From assembly GCF_004379255.2 (NCBI RefSeq), contig NC_056053.1:17480188-17544187 (forward strand): DNA of 64,000 nucleotides, given 5' to 3'. This DNA comes from Salvia splendens (Eukaryota > Streptophyta > Magnoliopsida > Lamiales > Lamiaceae). The notes beneath the pieces were generated by a model, which was not told the origin of the DNA, searched no databases, and was given only the letters and a program-made list of their open reading frames with translations. This document shows positions 1 through 10,915 of this stretch, piece by piece; position 1 is the first letter of the stretch, and each line of letters opens with the position of its first letter. Position numbers and translations under genes: made by a program.

Positions 1-2612
1 GTAATTCCAAGTCGTAATGATCCGCTCTCTCAAGAAGAGACATCGGCGTTTCATGCATATTGTAACTATTGTGATAAAGTCTATAAATTTGCGAATGGTG
101 GGGGATATGGCACCATCCGTCGTCATTTGGTGACAAAACATCCGGTAGAATGTGACACTGCCTCTACCCAAACCCAACTAAACTTCCAACCCGGTGGCTC
201 GGGTTCATTAGGTACGCCTCTTTTTAAATATGATCCTGAAAATTTTGCTGACGTTATGACTACATGGGCTGCAATGAAGCATTTTCCTTTTAATGTTTAT
301 GATGACAAAAAATTTGAGGTTACTATGCAAAGTGCTTTGAACTAGCTGTCAAAAGAGTAGGTCGAATGACCGTTCAACGATCTACCGTTCGACAATGTTT
401 GGAGAAAAACGTTGAATTATCACGTTATTTACTCAACTTGGGACAGAAAGTGAACATTTGCTCAGATGTATGGACTGATTGTTTTAATAGACATTCATAC
501 ATGGGCATTACAGTTTACTTTGTGGACAATAATTGGACTTTGAACAAGCGTTTGATTGGTTTTAGAGAATTTGAATGAATTTCAATTATGCAATAAGATA
601 TTTTCTATTGGTTTTGATAATGCAACTGCTAACACTGCAAGTATTACTGACTTGATCGCGGCATATGCTCCGGTTATTGGTGGTAAGTATTTTCATCAAA
701 GATGCATATGTCATATTTAGAATTTATGTATACAAGATGCGCTTGAATTATGGCAAAAACATGTTAGTCCTATTAGAACTGCAGTTAGATTAATCCATCA
801 AAAGTCGCCTATTGGCAAAGTTTGGAAGAAGTATTGCCATCAAAAGAAGGTAAGATATACGAATTTTACCATGGATGTGTCTCATAGATGGAATTCAACA
901 TATGATTGTCTGAATTCTACTTTGACGCATAAAGATTCTTTGTGCGATTTTTTAGAACCTATCCCTTTTCTGATTTATATATGTCGCATAGTTGTTAGGA
1001 TCATAGCGTGGCTTTATTTAAATTGTTCAAATATTTCAAAAATGCGACTGTTGAATTATCGGGTGTTTATTATTGAACTGCTGTTCGTGTTTTAGAGCAT
1101 TGCATGTATATATCACTTGGTTTTAAAACTGCGATGAAAAATGCTTCATATTCTTCTGAATTGATGTGTGTTTTATATTATATGATTGAAAAATGGCTTA
1201 AGTATTTCAGTGAGATTCCAACGGTGTTTTTGATTGCAAAGGTCTTGGATTCAAAAAGGAAATTAGCCGGTACCTCCAGGATTTTAGATTTTTATTATAA
1301 CAATTTGAGTTCTATTGATCTTGTTCCACTTCAACCATTGCAAGCGGATACCAATGACCAATGAGGAGTAAACCTAACCGGAACATTTCAAATAAACCTC
1401 CTGGACCGGTCAATTATCCAACAAACCTTCGAGTTTAAATTATGTGCTCTCTACACCGAATATGAAACCAAGTATAACAGTACCCACCAAGTCAGAAGAC
1501 CTACCCCTCCTCAACAACATAACTTTGGCTTCGCATTTTAAACCGATTATAATGACCCCGACGCGCAATCCCAATTAGCCGACCTATACAGCTACAACAC
1601 CGGCGGAAGGTCGTCCTCAGGTATGGTAAGTGAGTTAGATTTATATTTCGATTCACTCTTTTCCTTTGGTGATGAAGGTCCTACTCCTCCTGCCCAAATC
1701 GACGTCCTCAATTGGTGGGGAACACACGAGAAAGATTTTTCCATACTTGCGTCAATGGCCAAGGATATTTTTTCGGTTCCGACTTCCATTGTCGCCGTTA
1801 AGTCCGCTTTCAGTGTTGGATCACGTGTGTTGGATGAATCAAGAAGTAAGCTCTCCGTGAAAAATATGGAAGCAGTGATGTTACTTGATGATTGGGCCAA
1901 AGCTGACGTCAGAGAACAAGAAAATGATTGGGATGATCGTCAGGAGGAATCACAAGAAGAATTCACCGGAGATGAATCGTAGGCCAACCGTCAACCGCCG
2001 ACCAACCCAAATAGGTAAGTAAGGCAAGAGAACTATGTGGGCTTTGATTCCCTAATGCAAATGAGCATTGGGGATACGTAGACACCTCAACTTAAATTTT
2101 AAATTTAAGTTGAGCTCAAGTCCTTTTTCCTTTATTTCTTTTTTTTCCATTTGTTTCTACTTTAAAAATATGCAAATACAATTAAATAATTGTATTTGTA
2201 TATACTCTAGTCGGTGAAATAGATTTCTCTATAAGGCTAAATCCGGGAAACTTTTGACAATTCTACTATAATTGTTGATTGTTAGACTAAACTCAACATT
2301 TAAGGCTGAATTGCTAAAGGTGTCCTCAATTTAGTTATGTAGAAACATCTCCTTCGCCGACTAAGAGTATATATACTTATAAATTTATTGTTCAAAACTT
2401 CAAGTATTTTTTGTAATTTGTAATTAGCTTCGTTGTAGACTAGTAGTCTAGTTGTATTTAATTTTTTTGTTTAAGACTTCAAGTTTTTTGTGATTTGTAA
2501 TTGTTGTAACTTGTAATATCAATAAAATTGCAATTTTCATCGTGATTTTTTGAATTTTATTTACGCACATTTCATAGATAAATAAATAAAAAATGCAAAA
2601 AAAAAATTACGA
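1..2612 (+). pseudogene. hAT-family transposase (RICESLEEPER-like), copy 1, 5' part outside window, decayed
   Basis: The window opens inside a BED-type zinc finger: the CNYCDKVYKF segment (about 61-90) is followed by a His pair near 120-145. Transposase-core remnants follow at about 366-580, 580-1095 and 1104-1360. The hAT C-terminal dimerisation domain lies at 1623-1982, with the conserved stretch around SAFSVGSRVLDESRSKLS. The frame changes several times and stops interrupt it, for example at 343 and 576, so it cannot make a transposase. Sequence from 1983 to about 2610 matches the 3' non-coding part of the second copy (10,300-10,930, opposite strand). The similarity stops near 2612, before any terminal inverted repeat, so the 3' end was lost in a rearrangement that fused it to a GNAT gene copy. 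Confidence 0.9.
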
Positions 2613-2701
2613 ACCGAGCATCCATCTAAACCAAGAAAATAGATTTATATACCATTTCATTTTATATATCTTTTTGTCATGTTTTATTATACTCTTCCTA
2701 T

Positions 2702-2839
2702 TACTTAGTTGGATAACTACATGTTTGGTAGGGTTGATAACTCATTCAGGAATGGAATTCTATGAACAAAAATGACATTTTTATTCATAGAATCCCATCT
2801 ATAGATGAGTTGTCAACCCTACCAAACATGCGCTAAGTA
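2702..2839. mobile_element. Small fold-back MITE in the truncated GNAT copy
   Basis: A 138-bp segment has near-complete dyad symmetry. The left arm contains ACATGTTTGGTAGGGTTGA and a GAATTCTATGAA block, and the right arm contains their inverse (TTCATAGAAT, TCAACCCTACCAAACATG). The outer ends read TACTTAG and CTAAGTA. The paralogous sequence near 49,830-49,870 lacks it, which gives an empty-site comparison. The superfamily was not determined, and the exact TSD is unclear because the flanks have diverged. Confidence 0.7.
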
Positions 2840-2906
2840 TATTACAATTTTACTATCCAAAATAATCATGTCGAAAAATACAAGCCAAGTGAAATGTGAT
2901 ACCTAC

Positions 2907-3140
2907 CCAGTATTCCTCATCACGCCGAGCTTCACGCGGTCTTTCGAATATGATGTTTGATGGAGTACCAGATTTTTTTATTTGTCGTAAGCATTGTTGT
3001 CCCTTCGTTGCACAGCTCACACTGCAACATTGTTTAGAGAAACTAATTCATCTGTAACTGAAAAGGAATTATAACAAGAAAACTCACATGGTCCAATATC
3101 TTCTTGAGAAATTTGGTGTGTGTAGAGCGATCGTCGACAT
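2907..3140 (-). pseudogene. GNAT N-acetyltransferase gene, exons 1-2 only (truncated duplicate)
   Basis: On the minus strand a possible start codon at 3140 opens exon 1 (3140-3088, ending at a GTGAGT donor). Exon 2 (3021-2907) begins after a TTGCAG acceptor and ends at a GTAGGT donor. The joined frame is open. It encodes a short Ser/Thr-rich leader followed by VSCATKGQQCLRQIKKSG and a segment ending EEYW, almost the same as the first retained exon of the gene at 48-50 kb. The leader could be a plastid transit peptide; this is an inference. Downstream the similarity to the other copy continues into the start of exon 3 (about 2620-2650) and is then cut by the hAT fragment. No later exons follow within the window, so this is a gene remnant. 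Confidence 0.72.
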
Positions 3141-3320
3141 GAATCCGGGCTTCTAGCGTCGCACCTGCCAATATTTATTGCTGGCGCTCCTCTTGAAGTT
3201 TTTCAGATGGCCGATTATATTTGGTTGCAAATGTATGATAAAAATAAGACTTAATGAGCAGAAATAGCCTTTTCCATACAGGAAAACCAAATTCTATCCA
3301 TGTGAATAAAAATATGGATA

Positions 3321-3417
3321 TAATAGTAGTTATTTTGGACTATTATAACCCTATTCGAAAACTTATGTGTACAAGAAAATTTTCATATAGGAGTATAATA
3401 ATCCAAAATGACTACTA
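3321..3417. mobile_element. Short fold-back MITE
   Basis: Inverted arms of about 28 bp begin at ATAGTAGTTATTTTGGA and end at TCCAAAATGACTACTAT, around a loop of about 40 bp. The related sequence near 51,770 does not carry it, so it inserted after the duplication or was lost there. No coding capacity. Confidence 0.55.
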
Positions 3418-3605
3418 TTTTTTTTTGTTTTCTTGACTAATCCAACAGATTCGCCACTGTGTGTGCCAGGGGCATTCTCATGCCCCTATTTACAGTCGGT
3501 CGAGCACTTCTCGAAACCCTCGACATGCTCGGGCTTTGCACAGGTTGAGAGAAATCTTGTTACAGAAAATGACTTGATGGGAAAAATCTATCATAATCTT
3601 AAGTG

Positions 3606-4400
3606 TCAGTTTACTGAAAAGACAAATTTATCCTTTTTAGCGGAAAAATGCAAAGCTATTTTATTTACCCTTTGGTCATTTAAAAAATGGCAACATGGTA
3701 GGAAAATCGGTCCAATAAAATGATAGCTTCCCAAGTAAGCTTTGGAACAATTAAAAAGTAACATTGAATCTGCAAAATGAAACGTAGAGAGAGAAGGGTG
3801 AGAAGAAGAGAGAGTGCATCGAGGACTTAAAAAGGGGGGCTTAGCTACTGGCCGACGGGTGGCTGGGCTCTCGATCGGAACCGGAGCTCGGAGGGGGGGG
3901 ATCGATGCTCTTTTTCCCTCTGTCGAGGCTGGACGAAGGCGACACCAAGGCTGGCGGCGCCGGGTCGCCGTGGAGTGACGAGAGGAGAAGGCGGACAGTG
4001 GGCGCATGACACTGATGATCGACGGTATTCCTACCGTCGTGAGAGCGAGCCGACGGACGGTGGCTTCCGCCAAGGCATCGGTGCCGCCCAGAGCGGTGGT
4101 CGACGGGCGGCGAAGGGGGGGATTCCGGTTTCACGTCAAGCTAAGGTTCCTACCTAAGCTGGAAAATTTGAAAGCGAGGCGAAAGAGGAGAGGCGGAGTC
4201 CGGCACGGTGGTGGTCGGCGATTGTGACGGGAAATGGCGGTGGCGGTGGCGATGGAGCTAGGGTTTCGCCCATCCTCAATTTTGGGGGAGGAATGGATTG
4301 TGGAGAAGAGAAGAGAGAGAGGCAGTTGACGGATGGGAGTATATTTTTAAAATTGAGCTACTTTTTTTTCTTTGTGTTAAATTGAATCGGACCAAAAAAA
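3606..4400. other. GC-rich gene-like fragment, function unknown
   Basis: A GC-rich island at about 3830-4300 sits in otherwise AT-rich DNA. On the minus strand a possible start codon at 4274 gives only about 39 residues, rich in Pro and Ser, before a stop. Longer open stretches (4134-3841 and 4073-3606) are Pro/Ser/Arg-rich, and no domain can be recognised. The purine-rich block 4300-4330 followed by an ACCCTAG-type leader looks like the 5' UTR and first exon of a plant gene read on the minus strand. It may be a host-gene fragment captured by a transposon, since a Helitron-like terminus lies at 5512. Without a domain or a second exon I do not call a gene. Confidence 0.35.
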
Positions 4401-4770
4401 TGATGAACTTAGGCCTGGTTTTAATTTCGTTCGGGCCATCAAATTAATTCTTTTGGGCCACTTCCCTTAATAAATTTGGGGCCATGGAATTTAATTCCTT
4501 TGGGCTATGAAAAATGTTAGTCATTTCAATACTTTGACCAATAAATAATTAAATTAGACTTTTGCCAATTTAATACAATTAAGTATTTTTATCCAAGAGG
4601 TTTAATTTATGTTGCACCATTAATAAGACAAAATACAGAGATGGCTACTAATTAAAATTTACTTATTTGCCCTTTTTGGTGGGAAAATGCAAAGCTATTT
4701 TGTTTACCCTTTTGGTCATTTAAAAAATGATAACATTGGACAGAAAAGAGGCAGATATTATTGGACAAAA
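3630..4770 (+). repeat. Direct repeat pair of about 95 bp, 1.04 kb apart
   Basis: The segment 3630-3722 (containing AATGCAAAGCTATTTTATTT and TTGGTCATTTAAAAAATG) recurs at 4668-4770 with about 80-90% identity in the same orientation, flanking the GC-rich island. These could be subterminal repeats of a non-autonomous element or an internal duplication. No TSD is visible at the outer edges. Confidence 0.6.
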
Positions 4771-5483
4771 AATTGGGCTTTATTTGTGTTGGATTTTATG
4801 ATTTTGAAAAAATTTATAAAAATATAGTTTTAAATTGGGTGTTATGTATATATCATTATATTTATGTTTTAAAAATTAGGTTTCAATTTTGAACTATTAA
4901 TTTATTGGACTTTGTATAAATATTTTTTAATTTAAACTCATCTTTGTAATTAAGTTTATGTATTGTTATTTTGCCTTTTATTTGAGTTAAAATTGGAATT
5001 GTGCTAAAGAGTTTAAAATTGGAATTGTGCTAAAGAGTTTAATTTGCCTTCTATTTGGGTTAAAATCAAAATTTTATTCATCATTGTAATAATTTCTTCT
5101 CTGAATTAATCTATAAACTAAATGGCAACACAAATATATAATTTAAAATATTTTTTGAATTATCTGTTATTGTACGTTTCTTATTCCAATTTCTACTCTT
5201 TGATCTTTAATCACACATATTTTCTTTATTTGTATATTTATTTTAATTAACTTATATTCTTTGATCCTTAGTTACACATATTCTTTTTTCATTAATTTTA
5301 TTATTTTTACTCCACTTGGATCATAAATTAAAATTGTATATAAATAATACATTCATTAAGGAGTAGTAAATTCTTCATTTAGAGTGAGAGAAGATAAGTA
5401 CATTTTTTTAAATCTTCACATTACTTTGAGTTCTTTTCTATATTTTTATTATATTTTGTATTCGTTATTTGAAACTCTTATGT
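4771..5483. other. AT-rich non-coding stretch with a short tandem duplication
   Basis: No gene is visible. At about 4986-5041 a 27-bp unit (core GGAATTGTGCTAAAGAGTTT) is present twice in tandem, and a TTGCCTT(T/C)(T/C)ATTTG(A/G)GTTAAAAT motif flanks it on both sides. The composition matches the body of a non-autonomous Helitron ending at 5512. Confidence 0.5.
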
Positions 5484-5512
5484 CCCGTGCATAGCACGGA
5501 GGTTAATACTAG
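5484..5512 (+). mobile_element. Helitron-type 3' terminus (hairpin plus CTAG end)
   Basis: A 6-bp perfect stem, CCGTGC (5485-5490) and GCACGG (5494-5499), is followed after nine bases by CTAG at 5509-5512 and then T. This is the textbook arrangement of a Helitron 3' end: a short hairpin about 10 nt before CTRR, with insertion into an A/T dinucleotide. The 5' TC end was not found and no Rep/helicase ORF is present, so a non-autonomous element of unknown left boundary is inferred. The AT-rich region and GC-rich fragment to the left may belong to it. Confidence 0.55.
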
Positions 5513-5787
5513 TACAATCCAAAAGGACAAATAGAAGGAAACAACTACACTGAATCATAATTACAAATAAACTGAAACTGAAAAAGAAAGCATAATAATA
5601 GCCAAGTCGTGAGTCCTCTTTCAACAATATGAGATACGTCACAATAGTGCTCTCGGATACCTTGAATTAGGGGTGTCGTCTCCAAAGATGAAACGGTTTC
5701 ATCTTGTTTATTGCAGCAACGCAGACATAAATCCAAACTTGAAATTTATACTAAGATGATCAACTATAAATAATATATCATCCCAAT

Positions 5788-8700
5788 TTATGAGGCCTTT
5801 GCATAGATTCTCACAGAGCTACTACTCTCTTCCTCAACATCATCCGAATCTTTACCATCATCCTTGTCAGTATCATCGTCATCGGAATAGGATCTGCAAT
5901 AATGAATTTGAGAGAGGAACATTATACAAAGTTAAGATTGGGCAACAAATCATACATACACATATTTTATTGGTCACAAATGTTTGGTAGATGGAAACTA
6001 GATGAAGCTTTCGCTAGTGATTGCTGCAAAACAATCAACTCTAAGAGCATACACAGATGCTGCAAAACAATCAACCTTTACATAAATATGACTCGATTGT
6101 TCTAATGATATTCCTCAATATTCCTAGAGTTTGCTATTCGAAACCATTCCCATTTCAACAGTTCACATATTCTTGAATCCTAAGATGACATGTAACACCA
6201 AAACAAAGAGAAATTCAAGCATAACACAAAGAGGTTACCCAAGTAATGTGTTATGTCAAACCCAAACAACAACAGTTTTTATCCATGCGTAATCCACTAC
6301 AGTTATAATCCTTAACAGAATCCAAAATAAGTTACAATGCTTAATTAAATTTTGGACTAACCTTTGAAAATTGACTGTAATCGGTTTCTCATAAATAGAC
6401 GAAGAGGCGGTAACATCAAGGCGAGAAAGTGGAGTCATGTGTAACTTCTTGGCACAAGTCAGAGCTAAAGGATTGCAGTCCACCAATTCAATCTTTCTGT
6501 CCTTGTGACCCGGCCAGTGGATCCTTTCTAGCTTGTAGCAGTGTTTTACGCTTACATAGCTAAGGAGACACAACTCTCCGAATCTTAAGTTCAAGTATAC
6601 CAAATCAGTGTCTTCAATTAGAAGAAACTCAAGCATGGAAAAACTTTCCTTTCGTGCTTCCCATGTTGGACCTCGAAAGGCATAGGATCGCAATTTGAGC
6701 ACTTCAAGATTTGGCAAAGAGCCAATGACATCCATGTATTCCCAAGGAAAACCCATGCCACTCAAATGTAACTTTTTCAATCCACGTGGGAACGTTAGTG
6801 AACTAGGATTCTCAAGGACAACATACCCACACTTGGCCACAGGATTTATGATACTACATTTAAGTGTCTTTAAACTTTCAAGTGTTGAAATGCATCCAAA
6901 GCAACTCAAAACAAGGTTATGGTCGTCGTAAGGTGTTAGCTCAACCTGAACTACTAGTTTGCTAATATTAGGAATCCTTTTGGAGAGTTCCGAGATAGTC
7001 GCAATAGTAGCATTCACACCTACGAGTGTCAATAGCTTTTCTAAAGAAGTAACATGAGATGGAACTATAAGGATCTTTCCCAAGATTTCAATATGCTCCA
7101 ACTCTTTCATATCCCATATTTGTATTGGTACATATGATGGAGCTCTGTAACATCTAATGTTCATATGTGGATGAATGATCAAGAATTGAAGGTTGAAAAG
7201 TTTGGATATGGTTGCAGGGAGTTCTCCGTTGCAAGTTAGTGAAAGATACTTGAGTTGAACTAGGCGAAGAATTTCTATTGGGAAGGTGTAGAAACGCAAG
7301 CTAAGAGCATCTAGTTCCCTAAGAAACCTGAAACCAACATCTATTGAGATTGGATATTGGTGGTAAGGACCATAAAAAAAGATAGATCGTGTTAAGAATG
7401 CACACTTCAATCTCACTGAGTTGCAAAATTCTTTGATGCCAAATAACATGTTATTTTCGAGACACAAGCAACGCTGACCTTTTATCCCTTCTTCAGTGCC
7501 ATCAACAAGCCTTTTTAAGACTTGATAAAACTTGTTCTTCCTAGCTTCCCCTCTACACACGTGCCGCCAAGAAGAATGAAGCCGACATGTTTTATACTTG
7601 CGATGACCGATTGGCATCCCATACTCATAGATGCTCGTTTCGCTGAATAAAACAAGATTTTTATCCAAACAAAGCTTGTCCAAACATCTCCAAACAGAGT
7701 CTTCAAAGGATTCCTTTATGTTTGTGTCAAGAAACCATCCTTCAGCTGTAAGCATATTGATGATCTTGGATGGCGGGGTGTTATATTCTCGAGGGAAAAC
7801 TCCCATAAATAGAAAAGGCATTTTGAGATCTTGAGGTAAGTAGTCGTAACTTGGGAAGAGTACTTCTGATATTTGATTATATGCATATGTGAAGACTAAA
7901 TTTCTCTCTTCTGCAATATCTCTCCAGTAGTCTGGATCTCTGTTTTGCTCGGATTTTGATATGATGTCAGCAACGGTTAGTATCATGAGAGGAAGACCTT
8001 CACAATTCTTTGCAATTTTGGTAGCCGCATTGTCAAGCTGAGGAGGGCAAATCTCTTCGCCAAACACTTTCTCGCATAGTAGCTTCTTACTTTCTTCTAA
8101 GTTCAAAAACCGCACCAGCGTGGACTCCGAAACCATTCCCAATGTACAATTTTCAAGTACCGATTTTTCTCGAGCAGTAAGCAAGATAACAATCGTTGCT
8201 TTCTCGGGGTGTGGTAAGAAACTCATCAAGGAACGCATTACTTGTGCCTCCCAAACATCATCCAACACGATGAGGCATTTCTTGCCCTCTGCTCTTTGCT
8301 TCAAGTAGTCATCTGCGTTTGCGAATCCTAGTCTACCTCTACACAGTTGAGCAAGAATGCTTCGTGAAACACGACTTAGTTCAGGTTTTCTTCCTACTGT
8401 GACCCATGCGCGACACTCAAAATTGCTCAAGATTTCTGGATCTTGATAAATTTTGGCAGCCAGAGTGGTCTTCCCAACACCTGCCATTCCAACGAGCATT
8501 TCGACGTGGCTCCAACTATCCTCCAAAAGATCTCTTTTGAGTTGTTGGAATTCATCAGATAATCCAATCATCTCTGAGTTGATTCCACGAAAACCAATTG
8601 TTGACGACATAGCTGCCTCGTCCTCACCCATATTGCATAATTCATATATATATTTCCGCTTCATATCCTCGAGTGCGCGGACGAAGAAACCAACATCATC

Positions 8701-9240
8701 TTGAAGGCATCGTAGATCAATGGAGAATACCAAGGCGTCTCTTCTACTTCTAAACTTTCTACTTGATTTTGAGTGGCCTACTTTGTGTTTATCTCTTCTT
8801 CTTCTTCTTCTTCTTCTCTGAATGTTACTTGTCATCTCTAGCTGGTCAGGCGGAGGGCTTCCAAATTGAAACTGAAGTGGAAATTGTAGTGAGAAAAGGG
8901 ATTCTTTTAAGTCTTTAAAATCCCATACTCTCTCCTTCGTTTCTTCATACACATGGTCTGCAGGAATTTGTGAAAGAATCTGATCCGTGAACAAGGATTC
9001 CAATTTGTCTTCGAACTCCCATATGAAATCTTTGATTCTTCCATCCCAAGCATTCACCTTCTTCCTGCACCTGCTTGGACTTGTGTTGTCTAATTTTTGC
9101 AGAATTGGTTTCAATGACCGCAGCTCGTTGATGGCGGGTTTTATGACATCAAGAGAAGGCTCAACAACTCTAAAATGTGAAGAATCGAAAATATAGTTAA
9201 TTGTGTTCGTCAAAGAAACCAGTGCACCGTAAGCCGTCAT
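5788..9240 (-). CDS. CC-NB-ARC-LRR (NLR) disease-resistance protein, late blight R1-like, 2 exons
   Basis: Intracellular immune receptor that detects pathogen effectors through an ATP/ADP switch. Exon 1 is 9240-6362 and exon 2 is 5893-5788, joined by a GTTAGT donor and a TTGCAG acceptor in phase 2; the spliced product is 994 residues. An Rx/R1-type coiled-coil region (about 1-200) is followed by the NB-ARC domain: P-loop GMAGVGKTT (251-259), kinase-2 LIVLDDVW (323-330), RNBS-B-like LLTAREKSV (353-361), GLPL (415-418) and an RLHSS segment (553-557) where the MHD motif normally lies. Irregular LRRs cover about 600-940. Odd features are eight consecutive Arg at 142-149 and an acidic tail from exon 2. 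Reading through the intron also gives 994 residues, but with a hydrophobic end unlike the family. No internal stops, so it is probably functional. The R1-like assignment rests on the CC and LRR style. Confidence 0.88.
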
Positions 9241-9627
9241 CCCACTAATCTGAGAGTATGAAGGAAATGAACAGGAAGGTCAGGGCTTCTGGAATTCAGG
9301 GGAAGGAAATGGATGGACAGGAAAGGAGAGTCGGAGCAACATTAATAAGATGATATTCTCTACTGTATTTCGCAATTTCACTTTATCCACCAACTTTTTT
9401 GAGCATCTCTGTAGTTTTTATCCCAACTTCAAATTTTCTTTTAAAATAGTGAGTTAAGTAATGAGAATAAAATATTAGAAAATAACAAAATAAGAAAGAA
9501 TAAAAAAAATAATATTCTATTTTTTTATATTTCTTGTGCTTGCTAAAAAAATGAAATGAAATGAAATTATCGTTCTATTTCATTCTCATCTTTATTCCAT
9601 TCACTCCTTATTTAATTTCATTATATG
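9241..9627. other. NLR upstream region
   Basis: AT-rich DNA 5' of the NLR start, containing its promoter and leader by position. I could not identify a convincing TATA box or specific cis elements. No other gene is visible. Confidence 0.4.
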
Positions 9628-9798
9628 AAAAAGCTCATAACGCTTGTAGCGCAATTGACAGCGCGGAGCTGTGGTGACCTTGAGGTCACGGGTTCAAACC
9701 CCACCACCCGCTGGGGAACTTTCGGCCTTAATAATCCGCAAGCCCGGTCGAGCAGGATTAATCCGATTATGCCGAAGTGGTCAAACCAAAAAAAAAAG
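9628..9798 (+). mobile_element. tRNA-derived SINE
   Basis: An RNA polymerase III A-box-like stretch (TAGCGCAATTGACAGCGC, about 9646-9663) and a B box (GGTTCAAACC, 9691-9700) lie about 35 bp apart. A non-tRNA body of about 85 bp follows and ends in an A-run near 9788-9797. There is no acceptor-stem pairing, so this is not a tRNA gene. The family was not determined and no clear TSD was seen. Confidence 0.7.
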
Positions 9799-9831
9799 AA
9801 TAAACAAAATTAGATATGTTGAAGATATTTA

Positions 9832-10078
9832 CTCCCTCCATCTCTGAAAATTTGTCACGTTTTTTCATTTTCGTCCGTCCTACAAATTTTGTCATATTTC
9901 ACATTTTATCATGTTTGGTAATGGACCTCACATTCAACTAACTCACTCACTTTGTATTACAAAATCAATACTTTAAAAGTAGGATCCACTACCTACTAAC
10001 TTTTTCAACATACTTTCTATTATATTTCTTAAAACTCGTACTCGATTAAAGTGTGACAAAATTTGAGGGCGGAGGGAG
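9832..10078. mobile_element. Stowaway-like MITE (Tc1/mariner type), 247 bp
   Basis: It begins CTCCCTCCATCTCTGAAAAT and ends with GGGCGGAGGGAG, with inverted internal similarity (AATTTGTCACG versus GTGACAAAATTT). It is flanked by TA on both sides (9830-9831 and 10079-10080). It lies 60 bp from the hAT element that starts at 10140. Confidence 0.85.
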
Positions 10079-10299
10079 TATTAACAAAGAAGATTGTTGG
10101 GATAACTAAAGTAGAAGTTGTGTCATACATATTGATACCTAGGCATGCACACGGGTCGGAAACTGCCGGTTCCAGTTCATGGTTCATCATTACCATGAAT
10201 TGGAACCGGCCAGCCAAGGGTCCCGCCGGTTCTGGTTCTGGTTCAAAAAACCGCCGGTTGCGGACCGGTTCGGCGGTTCTTTTTTTTTGTATTTTTTAT

Positions 10300-10915
10300 T
10301 TGTTTATCTATGAAATGTGCGTAAATAAAATTCAAACAAACACGATGAAAGTTGCAATTTTATTGAGATACAAGTTACAACAATTACAAATCACAAAAAA
10401 CTTGAAGTCTTGAAGTCTTAAACAAAAATTTAAATACAACGAGACTACTAGTCTACAACTACAACGAAACTAATTACAAATTATAAAAAAAGACTTGAAG
10501 TTATGAACAATAAATTTATAAGTATATATACTCTTAGTCTGCGAAAGATATCTTTCTACATAACTAAATTGAGGACACCTTTAGCAATTCAACCTTAAAT
10601 GTTGAGTTTAGTCTAACAATCAACAATTATAGTAGAATTGTCAAAAGTTTCCCGAATTTAGCCGTATAGAGAAATCTACTTCATCGACTAGAGTATATAC
10701 AAATACAATTATTTAATTGTATTTGCATATTTTTAAACTAGAAACAAATGGGAAAAAAAGAAATAAAGGAAAAAAGGACTTGAGCTCAACATAAATTTAA
10801 AATTTAAGTTGAGGTGCCTACGTATCTCCAATGCTCATTTGCATTAGGGAATCAAAGCCCACGTAGTTCTCGTACCTTACTTACCTATTTGGCTTGGCCG
10901 GCGGTTGACGGTTGG
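10300..10915 (-). other. hAT 3' non-coding region
   Basis: This stretch between the transposase remnant and the left TIR matches 1983-2610 of copy 1 in inverse orientation, including the AT-rich end and long A/T runs. No ORF of interest. It is evidence that the two hAT fragments are the same family. Confidence 0.7.

Noticed and set aside
9640..9720. tRNA gene
   Set aside because: A and B boxes are present but there is no cloverleaf pairing, and an A-run tail follows; it is a SINE.
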